Positions 34,255-44,562 of a DNA stretch of 61,619 nt are shown here, piece by piece (within the stretch, counting starts at the first letter, position 1; every line of letters begins with the position of its first letter). Under the pieces are notes generated by a model, which was not told the DNA's origin, made no database searches, and saw only the letters and a program-made list of their open reading frames with translations. This stretch comes from JAXGPL01 sp040766985 (GTDB taxonomy: Bacteria; Bacillota; Sulfobacillia; JAUYEG01): assembly GCA_040766985.1 (NCBI GenBank), contig JAXGPL010000016.1, forward strand, positions 1-61,619. The letters are read 5' to 3'. The translations under genes and the position numbers were made by a program.

Positions 34255-34722
34255 CTAGATCACCTCTGTCTTGCCGCCCGCGGCCTCGATCTTGGCCTTG
34301 GCGCTCTCTGAAAAAGCGTGCGCCTTGACGGTCAGCGCATGGGTGATCTCGCCGCCGCCGAGGATCTTGACTCCAACCGGGGCTCCCAGATGCCGCCCGC
34401 CGACCTTGGGCAGCGAGACGAGCCCGCGCTCCGAAAGCAACTCGGGGGTGACTTCCGTGCCCGGCTCAAACCGCAGAAGCTGGCTCACGTTGACCGTCAC
34501 GTAATCGCGTCCGAAGATGTTGCGAAAGCCGAACTTGGGTACGCGCATATAAAGGGGCATCTGCCCGCCCTCGAAACCGGGGCGTACGCCTCCGCCCGCC
34601 CGGGACTTTTGACCCTTGTGCCCGCGGCCGGCGGTCTTGCCGAGGCCGGAGCCGAGGCCGCGGCCGACGCGCTTGCGCGGTCGCCTCGACCCGGGAGCGG
34701 GGCTCAAGCTGTGCAGGTTCAC
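34255..34722 (-). CDS. rplO: 50S ribosomal protein L15
   Basis: 155 residues; MNLHSLSPAPGSRRPRKRVGRG and GKTAGRGHKGQKSRAG are the family start. GTG 34722 directly abuts the rpsE stop (TAG GTG), leaving no room for rpmD, which usually sits here. Confidence 0.96.
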   Translation of the reverse strand: MNLHSLSPAPGSRRPRKRVGRGLGSGLGKTAGRGHKGQKSRAGGGVRPGFEGGQMPLYMRVPKFGFRNIFGRDYVTVNVSQLLRFEPGTEVTPELLSERGLVSLPKVGGRHLGAPVGVKILGGGEITHALTVKAHAFSESAKAKIEAAGGKTEVI

Positions 34723-35337
34723 CTAGCGTGCACCTCCCATGAGCTCCTCCACCGGCTTGCCGCGCAGCCGTGCCACATCTTCGGGACGGTGCAGCTCCTT
34801 GAGGGCGGTGAGAGTGGCGTAGACCATATTGGCGGCGTTCGAGGAGCCCAAAGACTTCGTAAGTATATCACGAATGCCAGCTAGCTCCAATACTGCGCGG
34901 ATCGGGCCGCCCGCGATAACGCCGGTGCCCGGGGCCGCGGGCTTAAGCAGCACCTCGCCGGCGCCGAAATGTCCCTGGACCTCGTGCGGAATGGTCGAGC
35001 CCCGCAGGGGAACATTGACCAGGCTCTTTTTGGCATCCTCGACACCCTTGCCGATGGCATCGGGAATCTCGGTGGCCTTGCCCAGGCCCGCGCCTACTCT
35101 GCCGCTTTCGTCGCCAACCACGACCAGGGCGCTAAAGCTGAAGCGCCGCCCGCCCTTGACGACTTTGGCTACACGCTTGATTGTGACGACACGTTCTTTG
35201 AGTTCGACGGCATCCGCAAACGCCTGGGTCTCGCGGTCGCGACGCGGCCTTTCTCTCCTGTCGCGCCTGCCTCCACGGCCCTGCGGACCACTGCCGCCGC
35301 GGCCTCCGCCTGCGCCTCTGCCACCTCTAGCCGGCAT
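34723..35337 (-). CDS. rpsE: 30S ribosomal protein S5
   Basis: 204 residues, longer than usual because of an Arg/Gly-rich N-terminal extension of about 38 residues (RGGRGAGGGRGG...). The double-stranded-RNA-binding and C-terminal S5 domains are complete (ELKERVVTIKRVAKVVKGGRRFSFSALVVVGD). ATG 35337 overlaps the rplR stop (TAATG). Confidence 0.96.
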   Translation of the reverse strand: MPARGGRGAGGGRGGSGPQGRGGRRDRRERPRRDRETQAFADAVELKERVVTIKRVAKVVKGGRRFSFSALVVVGDESGRVGAGLGKATEIPDAIGKGVEDAKKSLVNVPLRGSTIPHEVQGHFGAGEVLLKPAAPGTGVIAGGPIRAVLELAGIRDILTKSLGSSNAANMVYATLTALKELHRPEDVARLRGKPVEELMGGAR

Positions 35338-35705
35338 TAGAATCGCAACCCCGCTTCCCTTGCCGCGTCGGCCAAAGCCGCCACGCGGCCGTGATAGATG
35401 TAGCCGCTGCGATCGAACACGATTTCCTCGACGCCCTTGGCGATGGCTCGTTCGGCGATCAGCCGCCCGACTTCACGGGCCGCCTCGGTCGTGCTTCCGA
35501 GCGCGAACTTCCCCTTGAACTCAGGGTCCACGGACGAGGCCGAAACCAGGGTGACGCCGCGGACGTCGTCGATCAAGTGGGCATAGATATGCCTCTGGCT
35601 CCGGAACACGCCCATGCGCGGGCGGTTCTCGGTCCCGAACAGTTTCTTGCGAACGCGAAGATGACGCCGTTTTCTGGCAGCGTTTTTATCCTGTCTTCCA
35701 ATCAT
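35337..35705 (-). CDS. rplR: 50S ribosomal protein L18
   Basis: 122 residues: RRHLRVRKKLFGTENRPRMGVFRSQRHIYAHLIDD and FDRSGYIYHGRVAALADAAREAGL. ATG 35705. Binds 5S rRNA. Confidence 0.96.
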   Translation of the reverse strand: MIGRQDKNAARKRRHLRVRKKLFGTENRPRMGVFRSQRHIYAHLIDDVRGVTLVSASSVDPEFKGKFALGSTTEAAREVGRLIAERAIAKGVEEIVFDRSGYIYHGRVAALADAAREAGLRF

Positions 35706-35722
35706 CGGGTGGTCCTCCTCAA

Positions 35723-36259
35723 CTACTTGCCGACCTTGCCGGCCTTACGCCGGACGACCTCGCCCTCATAGCGGATGCCCTTGCCCTTATAGGGCTCGGG
35801 CGGCCTGACGGCGCGGATGTTGGCCGCGGTCTGCCCAACCTTTTCCTTGTCGGCTCCGACAACGGAGATCGCGTTCGGGTTGGGGGTCTCGATTTCCACC
35901 CCTTCGGGCGGGTCGATCTCTACCTGATGCGAAAACCCGACGGTCAGGACGAGCTTGCGCCCCTGCTTGGCCGCACGGTATCCGACCCCGACGACTTCCA
36001 GGTTGCGCTTGAAACCGCTCGTGACCCCCTGGACCATGTTGGCCACGAGCGTGCGCGTAAGCCCGTGTAGCGACCGGTGCTGACGGGAGTCAGTGGGCCG
36101 GGTTACGGTGACTGTATTGCCCTCGACGTTGACCTGAATCTCCGAATGCAGGTCCCGCTGGAGGGTGCCCCTTGGCCCGGTGACGGTCATGGTCGTGCCA
36201 TCAAGCTTGACCATAACGCCTTCCGGGATCGCGATGGGCCTTCTGCCTACCCTCGACAC
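35723..36259 (-). CDS. rplF: 50S ribosomal protein L6
   Basis: 178 residues; SRVGRRPIAIPEGV at the N-terminus and the C-terminal signature PEPYKGKGIRYEGEVVRRKAGK. GTG 36259. Confidence 0.97.
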   Translation of the reverse strand: MSRVGRRPIAIPEGVMVKLDGTTMTVTGPRGTLQRDLHSEIQVNVEGNTVTVTRPTDSRQHRSLHGLTRTLVANMVQGVTSGFKRNLEVVGVGYRAAKQGRKLVLTVGFSHQVEIDPPEGVEIETPNPNAISVVGADKEKVGQTAANIRAVRPPEPYKGKGIRYEGEVVRRKAGKVGK

Positions 36260-36272
36260 TCTGATCCCCCCG

Positions 36273-36671
36273 TTACCAAACGTAGCAAATTACTTCGCCG
36301 CCCACCCGTTCGCGGCGCGCCTGCTTGTCGCTCAGCACCCCGCGTGAAGTGGACAGAATGGCGATTCCCAGGCCGCCCAGGACCCTGGGTACTTCGTCCC
36401 GCTGGACGTACACGCGCAACCCGGGCTTGGAGATCCGCTTGAGTCCGTTGAGGACCTTCTCCTTGTTGGGGCCGTACTTGAGGTACAGCCGCAGAAGCCC
36501 CTGCTTGCCGTCATCCGTCCAGTCGAAATCGCGGATGAAACCCTCTTCCTTGAGGATCTGGGCTATTGATTTCTTCATCTTCGAGCCGGGGATCTCCACC
36601 CGCTCGTGGTGAACCAAGTTGGCGTTACGAATCCTGGTCAGCATATCCGCAACCGGATCGGTCATCGTCAC
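36273..36671 (-). CDS. rpsH: 30S ribosomal protein S8
   Basis: 132 residues: MTMTDPVADMLTRIRNANLVHHE, and the C-terminal STSRGVLSDKQARRERVGGEVICYVW. AGGAGG nine bases upstream favours GTG 36671 (ATG 36665 two codons later is possible). Confidence 0.97.
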   Translation of the reverse strand: MTMTDPVADMLTRIRNANLVHHERVEIPGSKMKKSIAQILKEEGFIRDFDWTDDGKQGLLRLYLKYGPNKEKVLNGLKRISKPGLRVYVQRDEVPRVLGGLGIAILSTSRGVLSDKQARRERVGGEVICYVW

Positions 36672-36700
36672 GCCCCACACCTCCTAGCTCGTTTGCGGCG

Positions 36701-36886
36701 TTACCAGCTTGCTTTGCGCACACCCGGGATCATCCCGCGGTGGGCGAGACTCCGAAAGCACATCCGGCACAGGCCAAAGTAGCGCATATAGGCGCGGGGC
36801 CTGCCGCAAACGTGGCACCTGTTGTAAGCCCTCGACTTGTACTTGGGCTCGCGCTTCCACTTTTCGATGAGCGACTTCTTGGCCAC
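36701..36886 (-). CDS. rpsN: 30S ribosomal protein S14, zinc type (type Z)
   Basis: 61 residues, the short S14 with four zinc cysteines: CHVCGRPRAY and CRMC. GTG 36886 has TAGGAGG nine bases upstream. Confidence 0.97.
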   Translation of the reverse strand: MAKKSLIEKWKREPKYKSRAYNRCHVCGRPRAYMRYFGLCRMCFRSLAHRGMIPGVRKASW

Positions 36887-36905
36887 GCCATAACCTCCTA
36901 AGTGC

Positions 36906-37457
36906 CTAAGCGGATTCCCGGAAAGGCATCCCAAGCTCCTTAAGCAGGGCGCGGGCTTCCTCGTCGGTCTTGGCCGTGGTCACGATGACCACGTCCATTC
37001 CCCTGATCTTCTCGACCTTGTCGTAGTTGATCTCCGGGAAAATCAATTGTTCTCTGATACCAAGCGTGTAGTTGCCGCGGCCATCGAAGGCCTGGGCGGA
37101 CACGCCACGAAAGTCACGGACGCGAGGCAGGGCGACGTTCATCAGCCGCTCGAGGAAGCTGTACATCCTCTCGCCACGCAGAGTGACCATGCACCCGATC
37201 TTCATGCCGGCCCGGACCTTGAAGGCCGCGATACTACGCTTGGCCTTCGTCACCACCGGCCGCTGGCCGGCGATCGTCGTCAGCTCGGACACCGCGTTCT
37301 CCAGAGCCTTGGGGTTCTGGATCGCGTCGCCGACGCCCATGTTGACCACGACTTTGTCGATCTTGGGCACCTGCATGACGTTCTTGTAACCAAACCGCTT
37401 GATCAACGCCGGTACGATCTCGGTCTTGTACCTGTCGCGCATACTAAGTACAGCCAC
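36906..37457 (-). CDS. rplE: 50S ribosomal protein L5
   Basis: 183 residues; NVMQVPKIDKVVVNMGVGDA, RAGMKIGCMVTLRGERMY, LPRVRDFRGV. GTG 37457 behind GGGGGG. Binds 5S rRNA and P-site tRNA. Confidence 0.97.
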   Translation of the reverse strand: MAVLSMRDRYKTEIVPALIKRFGYKNVMQVPKIDKVVVNMGVGDAIQNPKALENAVSELTTIAGQRPVVTKAKRSIAAFKVRAGMKIGCMVTLRGERMYSFLERLMNVALPRVRDFRGVSAQAFDGRGNYTLGIREQLIFPEINYDKVEKIRGMDVVIVTTAKTDEEARALLKELGMPFRESA

Positions 37458-37469
37458 CCGCTGACCCCC

Positions 37470-37820
37470 CTACTTCTCCAGGACCTCGCCGCACTCGTGA
37501 CAGGCGCGGACGACTTTGCCGTCGGCAAGCGTCTTCGACGTGGTGCGGGTCGGTTTGCCGCATCGGCTGCAAACCAGCATCACCTTGGCGCTGGCTATCG
37601 GCGCTTCCTGGTTGATGATGCCGCCCTGCATAACCTTCTGCGTGGGGCGCATGTGCTTTTTAATCATGTTCACGCCTTCGACCACGACCTTGCCCTCACG
37701 GGGCATCGTGCGCAGGACCTTGCCGCGCTTGCCGGCGTCCTTGCCGGAAAGCACGACGATCGTGTCGCCCTTGCGGACGTGGATCTTGAGCGGTATCAGG
37801 TTCTTCTTGGGTCGCGCCAT
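37470..37820 (-). CDS. rplX: 50S ribosomal protein L24
   Basis: 116 residues. The KOW motif is KGDTIVVLSGKDAGKRGKVL. The C-terminal part carries two Cys pairs (CSRCGKP, CHECGE) suggestive of a zinc site. Confidence 0.96.
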   Translation of the reverse strand: MARPKKNLIPLKIHVRKGDTIVVLSGKDAGKRGKVLRTMPREGKVVVEGVNMIKKHMRPTQKVMQGGIINQEAPIASAKVMLVCSRCGKPTRTTSKTLADGKVVRACHECGEVLEK

Positions 37821-37848
37821 CTCGCACTAACCTCCCGGACTCCGAGCC

Positions 37849-38217
37849 CTAAAGGACTTCAGGAGCCAGCGAAACGATCTTCATGAACTCCCGTTCGCGC
37901 AGCTCGCGTGCTACGGGCCCGAAGATGCGGGTCCCGCGCGGTTCACGGTCTTCCTTGATCAGGACCACCGCGTTCTCGTCAAACTTGATCCGTGAGCCGT
38001 CGACCCGGCGCGTACCGCTGCGGGTCCGGACGATCACCCCGCGGACGATCTCACCCTTCTTGACGGCGCCACCAGGCGCTGCTTCCTTGACCGTACCGAC
38101 GATAATGTCGCCGACATTGCCGTACCGCCGGCTGGATCCGCCAAGGACGCGGATGCACATGACCTTCTTGGCCCCGGTGTTATCCGCCACGTTGAGGCGG
38201 GTAAATGGGCGAATCAT
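37849..38217 (-). CDS. rplN: 50S ribosomal protein L14
   Basis: 122 residues; LNVADNTGAKKVMCIRVLGG and the C-terminal FMKIVSLAPEVL. ATG 38217 behind GAGGTAGG. Confidence 0.97.
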   Translation of the reverse strand: MIRPFTRLNVADNTGAKKVMCIRVLGGSSRRYGNVGDIIVGTVKEAAPGGAVKKGEIVRGVIVRTRSGTRRVDGSRIKFDENAVVLIKEDREPRGTRIFGPVARELREREFMKIVSLAPEVL

Positions 38218-38235
38218 CTAGCCTACCTCCTCAAC

Positions 38236-38496
38236 TTAGCGGGCCTTGCGGACGATCTCGACCACTCGCCAGTGCTTCTCCTTCGAGAGAGGCCTGGTTT
38301 CCATGACGCGAACAACGTCGCCGACTGTGCACGTGTTGGCCTCGTCGTGGACCTTCAGGCGCTTGGTCCGCTTGATGCGCCGCGCGTACAGCGGGTGTTT
38401 GATCAAGGTTTCAACCGCCACGACGACGGTTTTGTCCATCTTGTTAGATACCACAGTGCCAATACGCGTTTTGGCCATACCTCGCGTCGTCGTCAT
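38236..38496 (-). CDS. rpsQ: 30S ribosomal protein S17
   Basis: 86 residues; RIGTVVSNKMDKTVVVAVE... HPLYARRIKRTKRLKVHDE... GDVVRVMETRPLSKEKHW. ATG 38496 lies one base after the rpmC stop. Confidence 0.96.
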   Translation of the reverse strand: MTTTRGMAKTRIGTVVSNKMDKTVVVAVETLIKHPLYARRIKRTKRLKVHDEANTCTVGDVVRVMETRPLSKEKHWRVVEIVRKAR

Positions 38497-38497
38497 C

Positions 38498-38707
38498 CTA
38501 ATCACCAACCCGGTCCCTGCGGAGCTCGCGCTCACGCTGGATGGTCTTTACCCGTGCGATGTCCTTCTTGACCTCGCGGATCCGCATTGGGTTGTCAAGC
38601 TGGCGCGTGGCCAACTGAAAGCGCAGGTTGAACAACTCCTCCTTGAGGGTCTTAACCCTGTCCGCCAACTCGGCGTCGGAGAAATCCCGGACCTCTTTAG
38701 GCTTCAC
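38498..38707 (-). CDS. rpmC: 50S ribosomal protein L29
   Basis: 69 residues: MKPKEVRDFSDAELADRV, KTLKEELFNLRFQLATRQL, then a basic C-terminal helix. Several GTG codons precede; GTG 38707 matches the family start and lies after GGAGTGGGTGG. It overlaps the rplP stop by 11 bases. Confidence 0.94.
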   Translation of the reverse strand: MKPKEVRDFSDAELADRVKTLKEELFNLRFQLATRQLDNPMRIREVKKDIARVKTIQRERELRRDRVGD

Positions 38708-39131
38708 CGGCTTCACCACCCACTCCAAAACGCTTGACGAACCTCGCCTTGATCGGCAACTTGTGCATCGCAAGGCGCATCCCCTCACGGGCCACCTCTT
38801 CCGGAACGCCGGCCACCTCGAACATCACCCGGCCCGGCTTGACGACCGCAACCCAGACCTCGGGGTTGCCCTTGCCGCTGCCCATGCGGGTTTCGGCGGG
38901 CTTCTTGGTGACTGCCTTGTCCGGGAAGATCTTGATCCAGACCTTGCCGCCGCGCTTGATGTGACGCGTCAGCGCGACACGAGCCGCCTCGATCTGCCGG
39001 TCCGTGACCCAGCCCGGCTCGGTGGCCTGCAGTCCGAACTCGCCGTAGAATACCTCGGTCCCACGCTTGGCCGCGCCCTTCATGCGGCCGCGCTGGGGCT
39101 TGCGGTACTTGGTCCTCTTTGGCATTAACAT
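38697..39131 (-). CDS. rplP: 50S ribosomal protein L16
   Basis: 144 residues: MPKRTKYRKPQRGRMKG, ARVALTRHIKRGGKVWIKIFPDK and the MGSGKGNPEVWVAVVKPGR signature. ATG 39131 (or 39125), behind GGGAGG. It sits beside the A-site in the large subunit. Confidence 0.97.
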   Translation of the reverse strand: MLMPKRTKYRKPQRGRMKGAAKRGTEVFYGEFGLQATEPGWVTDRQIEAARVALTRHIKRGGKVWIKIFPDKAVTKKPAETRMGSGKGNPEVWVAVVKPGRVMFEVAGVPEEVAREGMRLAMHKLPIKARFVKRFGVGGEAGEA

Positions 39132-39137
39132 GCTGGT

Positions 39138-39791
39138 CTAGGCCTCCCGTGCCCGCGAACGCGGGGAGAGGATTTCCCCTTTGTATATCCAGACCTTGAC
39201 CCCGATCCGGCCGTAGGTCGTGTGGGCCTCGGCCGCGCCGTAGTCAATGTCGGCACGCAGGGTGTGCAGAGGAACGCTGCCCTGCCACGAACGCTCGCGC
39301 CGCGCCATCTCCGCGCCGGAGAGCCGGCCACAGATGACGATACGGATCCCGCGGGCGCCCATGCGCATTGCTCGGACGACCGCGTTTTTCATCGCCCGCC
39401 GGGCCGAAATGCGTCGCTCCAAAGCCTGCGCGATGTTCTCGGCGACGAGTTGGGAATCCAATTCGGCTGTCTTGATCTCAACAATGTTGATTGCCACGAC
39501 CCGGTTGGTCATCGCGGCGAGTTCCTTGCGAAGTGCCTCGACGCCCTGGCCGCCGCGGCCAATGACCATTCCCGGCTTGGCCGTATGAATGGTCAACTTG
39601 AGGCGATTGGCCGCCCGTTCGATCTCGACCCTGGCCACACTCGCGTTGGCTAGGCGGCTCTGCACGTAGTCGCGCACCCTGACGTCTTCCAGGAGAAGGT
39701 CCTTGAACTGACGCTTGTCAGCGAACCACTTGGACTCCCAGTCCCGAACGATGCCGATGCGCAAACCGATGGGATGAATCTTCTGACCCAT
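39138..39791 (-). CDS. rpsC: 30S ribosomal protein S3
   Basis: 217 residues: MGQKIHPIGLRIGIVRDWESKW, the KH domain GMVIGRGGQGVEALR and the C-terminal IRIVICGRLSGAEMAR signature. ATG 39791 behind GGGGAGG. Confidence 0.97.
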   Translation of the reverse strand: MGQKIHPIGLRIGIVRDWESKWFADKRQFKDLLLEDVRVRDYVQSRLANASVARVEIERAANRLKLTIHTAKPGMVIGRGGQGVEALRKELAAMTNRVVAINIVEIKTAELDSQLVAENIAQALERRISARRAMKNAVVRAMRMGARGIRIVICGRLSGAEMARRERSWQGSVPLHTLRADIDYGAAEAHTTYGRIGVKVWIYKGEILSPRSRAREA

Positions 39792-39794
39792 GTG

Positions 39795-40163
39795 CTAGCG
39801 CCTCCCCTCTCGCTCGCGTACGACCACGGTGACGTGGCTCGAGCGCTTCTTGATCTCGAAGGCCTGGCCCCGCTGCCGCGGATGATACCGCTTGAGCGTC
39901 GGGCCGGCGTCCACGTACGCCTGGGACACGTACAGGCGATCGCGGTTGAGATCAAAATTGTGCTCCGCGTTGGCGGCCGCCGACTTGACCGTCTTGCCGA
40001 CGACCTCGGCCGCCCGCTTGGGCAGAAAACGCAGAAGCGCGAGCGCATCATCAACGTCCTTGCCCCGGATCAGGTCAACAACGACCCGCACCTTACGCGG
40101 GGAAATGCGAATATTCATTGCTTTGGCAAAAGCCTGCTTGACGGCAACCTCGCTCTCGCTCAC
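39795..40163 (-). CDS. rplV: 50S ribosomal protein L22
   Basis: 122 residues: IRISPRKVRVVVDLIRGKDVDDAL and the tunnel-lining loop ending GPTLKRYHPRQRGQAFEIKKR. GTG 40163. Confidence 0.97.
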   Translation of the reverse strand: MSESEVAVKQAFAKAMNIRISPRKVRVVVDLIRGKDVDDALALLRFLPKRAAEVVGKTVKSAAANAEHNFDLNRDRLYVSQAYVDAGPTLKRYHPRQRGQAFEIKKRSSHVTVVVREREGRR

Positions 40164-40174
40164 GGGACGCCCCC

Positions 40175-40459
40175 CTACTTCAGAGCCGTCGACCGCTCGG
40201 TGTGCGCGCTGTGACCGCGGAACGTCCGCGTCGGCGCGAACTCGCCGAGCCTGTGGCCGACCATTTCCTCAGTGAGGTAGACAGGCACATGCTTCCGCCC
40301 GTCGTAAACCGCGATGGTGTGTCCGACCATCTCCGGCGTGATCATCGAGGCTCGCGACCAGGTGCGGATGACCCGCTTCTCGTTGGCCGCGTTCATAGCC
40401 GTGATCTTCTTCAGCAGGCTTTCGTGGACGAATGGTCCCTTTTTTAATGACCGGCCCAC
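40175..40459 (-). CDS. rpsS: 30S ribosomal protein S19
   Basis: 94 residues: MGRSLKKGPFVHESLLKKI, and GHRLGEFAPTRTFRGHS. GTG 40459. Confidence 0.97.
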   Translation of the reverse strand: MGRSLKKGPFVHESLLKKITAMNAANEKRVIRTWSRASMITPEMVGHTIAVYDGRKHVPVYLTEEMVGHRLGEFAPTRTFRGHSAHTERSTALK

Positions 40460-40486
40460 GTTGTGCCCCCCTTTGCTCCCAATCGC

Positions 40487-41314
40487 CTACTTGGTGCGGC
40501 GCTTGAGAATGTTCTGTTCGGAATAGCGATTGGGACGGCGGGTCCTCTTGCCCATCGCCGGCTTGCCCCACGGGGTGGCGGGCTGCCGCCCGATCGGTGA
40601 CTTGCCCTCGCCGCCGCCGTGCGGATGGTCGACCGGGTTCTGGACGACGCCGCGGACCGTGGGACGAATGCCCATCCACCGCTTCCGGCCCGCCTTGCCG
40701 AACGTGATGTTCTCGTGCTCGACGTTGCCGACCTGGCCCACTGTCGCCCGGCACAGCTTGGCGATGTAGCGCATCTCACCGCTCGGCATACGCAGCAGTG
40801 CGCGCTCGCCCTCCTTGGCCATCAGCTGGGCCGAGGCGCCGGCCGAGCGGACCATCTGGCCGCCTTTGCCCGGCTTGATCTCGATGTTGTGAAGCATTGT
40901 GCCGTCCGGGATGTCCGCGACCGCGAGCGTGTTGCCGGGGCGGATGTCGGACCCTGGACCCGAAAGGACCGTATCGCCGACCTTGAGGCCGACGGGCGCC
41001 AGGATGTAGCGCTTCTCACCGTCCGCGTAATGCAACAGTGCAAGGCGGGCGCTGCGGTTCGGGTCGTATTCAATCGCCGCCACCTTGGCCGGGATGCCGT
41101 CCTTCTCGCGCCTGAAATCCACGATGCGATACCGGCGACGGTGCCCCGCCCCCCGGTGCCGGACGGTCATCCGCCCGTAGGCGTTGCGGCCACCCGACTT
41201 GCGCAATGCCCGGGTAAGCGCCTTCTCCGGCTTGTCTTTGGTGACATCCGCGAAATCATCGACGGTCATCGTCCGCCGGCCAGGCGAAGTCGGTTTAAAA
41301 CCCCTAACTCCCAC
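40487..41314 (-). CDS. rplB: 50S ribosomal protein L2
   Basis: 275 residues: GRRTMTVDDFADVT, KSGGRNAYGRMTVRHRGAGH, and the C-terminal peptidyl-transferase segment NPVDHPHGGGEG with its conserved His. GTG 41314 behind AGGAGTGA. Confidence 0.97.
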   Translation of the reverse strand: MGVRGFKPTSPGRRTMTVDDFADVTKDKPEKALTRALRKSGGRNAYGRMTVRHRGAGHRRRYRIVDFRREKDGIPAKVAAIEYDPNRSARLALLHYADGEKRYILAPVGLKVGDTVLSGPGSDIRPGNTLAVADIPDGTMLHNIEIKPGKGGQMVRSAGASAQLMAKEGERALLRMPSGEMRYIAKLCRATVGQVGNVEHENITFGKAGRKRWMGIRPTVRGVVQNPVDHPHGGGEGKSPIGRQPATPWGKPAMGKRTRRPNRYSEQNILKRRTK

Positions 41315-41343
41315 TTGTCGTCACTCCTTGGCTTCTGGGCGAC

Positions 41344-41637
41344 CTATTTGGTCAATCCCTCAAAGAAGGGAATGCGCTGGCCCGGCTCCAGTGTTACCAC
41401 GGCCTTCTTACTGCCGGCCTTGCGGCCGAGGTGATACCCCATCCGCCGCATTTTGCCCAACCGGTTCTGGGTGTTCACCGAACTAACCCGAACCTTGAAC
41501 ACCGCCTCAACCGCGTCTTTGATCTCTTCCTTGGACGCGTCCGGGTGGACGATGAACGTGTATTTGTCGTGACCCATCGCTACCGTGCTCTTCTCGGAAA
41601 GCACCGGGCTGATGATTACGTCATGCGGGCTCTTCAC
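41344..41637 (-). CDS. rplW: 50S ribosomal protein L23
   Basis: 97 residues: KSPHDVIISPVLSEKSTVAM, YTFIVHPDASKEEIKDAVEA, VSSVNTQNRLGKMRRMGY. GTG 41637 overlaps the rplD stop by four bases. Confidence 0.97.
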   Translation of the reverse strand: MKSPHDVIISPVLSEKSTVAMGHDKYTFIVHPDASKEEIKDAVEAVFKVRVSSVNTQNRLGKMRRMGYHLGRKAGSKKAVVTLEPGQRIPFFEGLTK

Positions 41638-42257
41638 GAGGCCAGCACCTCCTCCAACTGCGCGAGGGCATCGCGGGTCAGCAGCAAATACTCGTGCTTG
41701 ACCACGTCGTAGACGTTGAGGTTGCGAACCTCGATGGCCCTCACCAGAGGCAGATTGCGGGCCGAAAGCCTGATTGCCTCGTCGGGCCCGGCTGTGACCA
41801 CAAGAGCGTTTTGCCCTCCGGACACGGCCTCGACCGCCTTGGCGAGCTCTTTGGTGCTCGGCTTGGAGATGCTGAGCTGATCCAAAACCGCCATACGGCC
41901 GTCACGGGCCTTTGCGGAAACCGCAACCAACAGGGCCTGCCTGCGCGCGCGCTTGGGCATCCCCAGCCCGAAATCGCGGGGGTGCGGCCCAAAGACCACG
42001 CCGCCGCCTCGCCACAGCGGGGACCGGATCGTGCCGGCCCGGGCCCTGCCCGTGCCCTTCTGCCGCCACGGCTTGCGCCCACCACCCCTGACCTCGCCGC
42101 GGGTCAGCGAGTCGGCACTTCCCTGCCTGCCGTTGGCCAGGTGCCTTACGACCGCCGCATGGACCAAGGCAGGAGAACCCTCGACTCCAAAGACGGAGTC
42201 GGAAACCTCGACTTCTTGCAGCCTCTCACCAGACTGCCGATACATCGGTACCTTCAT
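41634..42257 (-). CDS. rplD: 50S ribosomal protein L4
   Basis: 207 residues: VFGVEGSPALVHAAVV, then the loop GGGRKPWRQKGTGRARAG... WRGGGVVFGPHPRDF. ATG 42257 behind GAGGTAA. No S10-leader attenuator was seen. Confidence 0.97.
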   Translation of the reverse strand: MKVPMYRQSGERLQEVEVSDSVFGVEGSPALVHAAVVRHLANGRQGSADSLTRGEVRGGGRKPWRQKGTGRARAGTIRSPLWRGGGVVFGPHPRDFGLGMPKRARRQALLVAVSAKARDGRMAVLDQLSISKPSTKELAKAVEAVSGGQNALVVTAGPDEAIRLSARNLPLVRAIEVRNLNVYDVVKHEYLLLTRDALAQLEEVLAS

Positions 42258-42276
42258 CTCGGTTACCTCCCAGGCC

Positions 42277-42915
42277 TCAGCGGCTCTTCCGATTAGCGCG
42301 GACAGTGACCAGGCTGCCGTTCGGGCCGGGCACCGCTCCCTTGAGCACGATCACGTTGCGCTCGGGATCGACACTGACGACTTTGAGGTTGATTGCGGTC
42401 ACGTTGCCGCCGCCCAGCCGGCCGGGCAACTTGCGGTTCTTGAACACGCGCGACGCGGCTCGGGACTGCAGCGATCCGACGCGCCGGTGGTACTTGCTGC
42501 CGTGCCTCATCGGCCCACGCGCAAATCCCCAACGCTTGATGACGCCCGCGAAGCCCCGGCCCTTGGACTTGCCGCTGACATCGACAGCATCACCGGGGGT
42601 GAAGATGTCTACCTTGATCTCCTGGCCTGGCTCGTACTTGCCTGGGTCTGCGCACCTGAACTCGCGAAGCACCCGCAGCGGCCTGACCTTGGACCGGGCA
42701 AACTGACCCGCGACCGGCTTTGTCACCCGGTGGGCCTTGGCGTCCTCGAAACCGACCTGCACCGCCGTATAACCGTCGGTTGCGGTATTGCGGCGGCGGA
42801 CGACGATACACGGCCCGGCCTTTACCACCGTAACCGCAAGCGCGCGACCCTCGGCGTCAAACACCTGGGTCATACCCACCTTGCGGCCCAAAATCCACTT
42901 CTCATGGTCTGCCAC
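42277..42915 (-). CDS. rplC: 50S ribosomal protein L3
   Basis: 212 residues: ILGRKVGMTQVFDAEGRA, and the family box FAGVIKRWGFARGPMRHGSKYH. GTG 42915 behind GAGGTTTAG. Confidence 0.97.
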   Translation of the reverse strand: MADHEKWILGRKVGMTQVFDAEGRALAVTVVKAGPCIVVRRRNTATDGYTAVQVGFEDAKAHRVTKPVAGQFARSKVRPLRVLREFRCADPGKYEPGQEIKVDIFTPGDAVDVSGKSKGRGFAGVIKRWGFARGPMRHGSKYHRRVGSLQSRAASRVFKNRKLPGRLGGGNVTAINLKVVSVDPERNVIVLKGAVPGPNGSLVTVRANRKSR

Positions 42916-42977
42916 GACTCTAAACCTCCCGCATCCCTGAGCCTAGGGGGCAAATCCCCTGATCCAGCCCAGGCCGG

Positions 42978-43286
42978 TCAGGACTTGATCTCGATGTCCA
43001 CCCCGGCCGGGAGGTCAAGCCGCATCAACGCGTCAACCGTCTTGGCCGTGGGCTCGCTGATATCGATCAGCCGCTTGTGCACACGCAGCTCGAACTGCTC
43101 GCGAATGTCCTTCTCGCCGTTCGGCGCGGTCAGCACAGTGTAAATGGTCTTCTTGGTCGGCAGCGGAATCGGCCCGGAAACCCTGGCCCCCGTGCGCTGG
43201 GCCGTCTCGACGATCTTGACCGCCGATTGGTCAAGAATGCGGTGATCAAAGGCCCGCAACCGGATGCGTATCTTCTGTTCAGACAT
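42978..43286 (-). CDS. rpsJ: 30S ribosomal protein S10
   Basis: 102 residues: KIRIRLRAFDHRILDQSAVKI, VSGPIPLPTKKTIYTVL, HKRLIDI. ATG 43286 behind GAGGAGG. It follows tuf directly, giving the archetypal tuf-rpsJ order. Confidence 0.97.
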   Translation of the reverse strand: MSEQKIRIRLRAFDHRILDQSAVKIVETAQRTGARVSGPIPLPTKKTIYTVLTAPNGEKDIREQFELRVHKRLIDISEPTAKTVDALMRLDLPAGVDIEIKS

Positions 43287-43359
43287 TGCGCTCTAGCCTC
43301 CTCGCACGGGTCGGGGCCGCCACGCCATGGGCGGCCCCGCACCGGGCCTGCCTCAAGAG

Positions 43360-44562
<1,203 letters not shown>

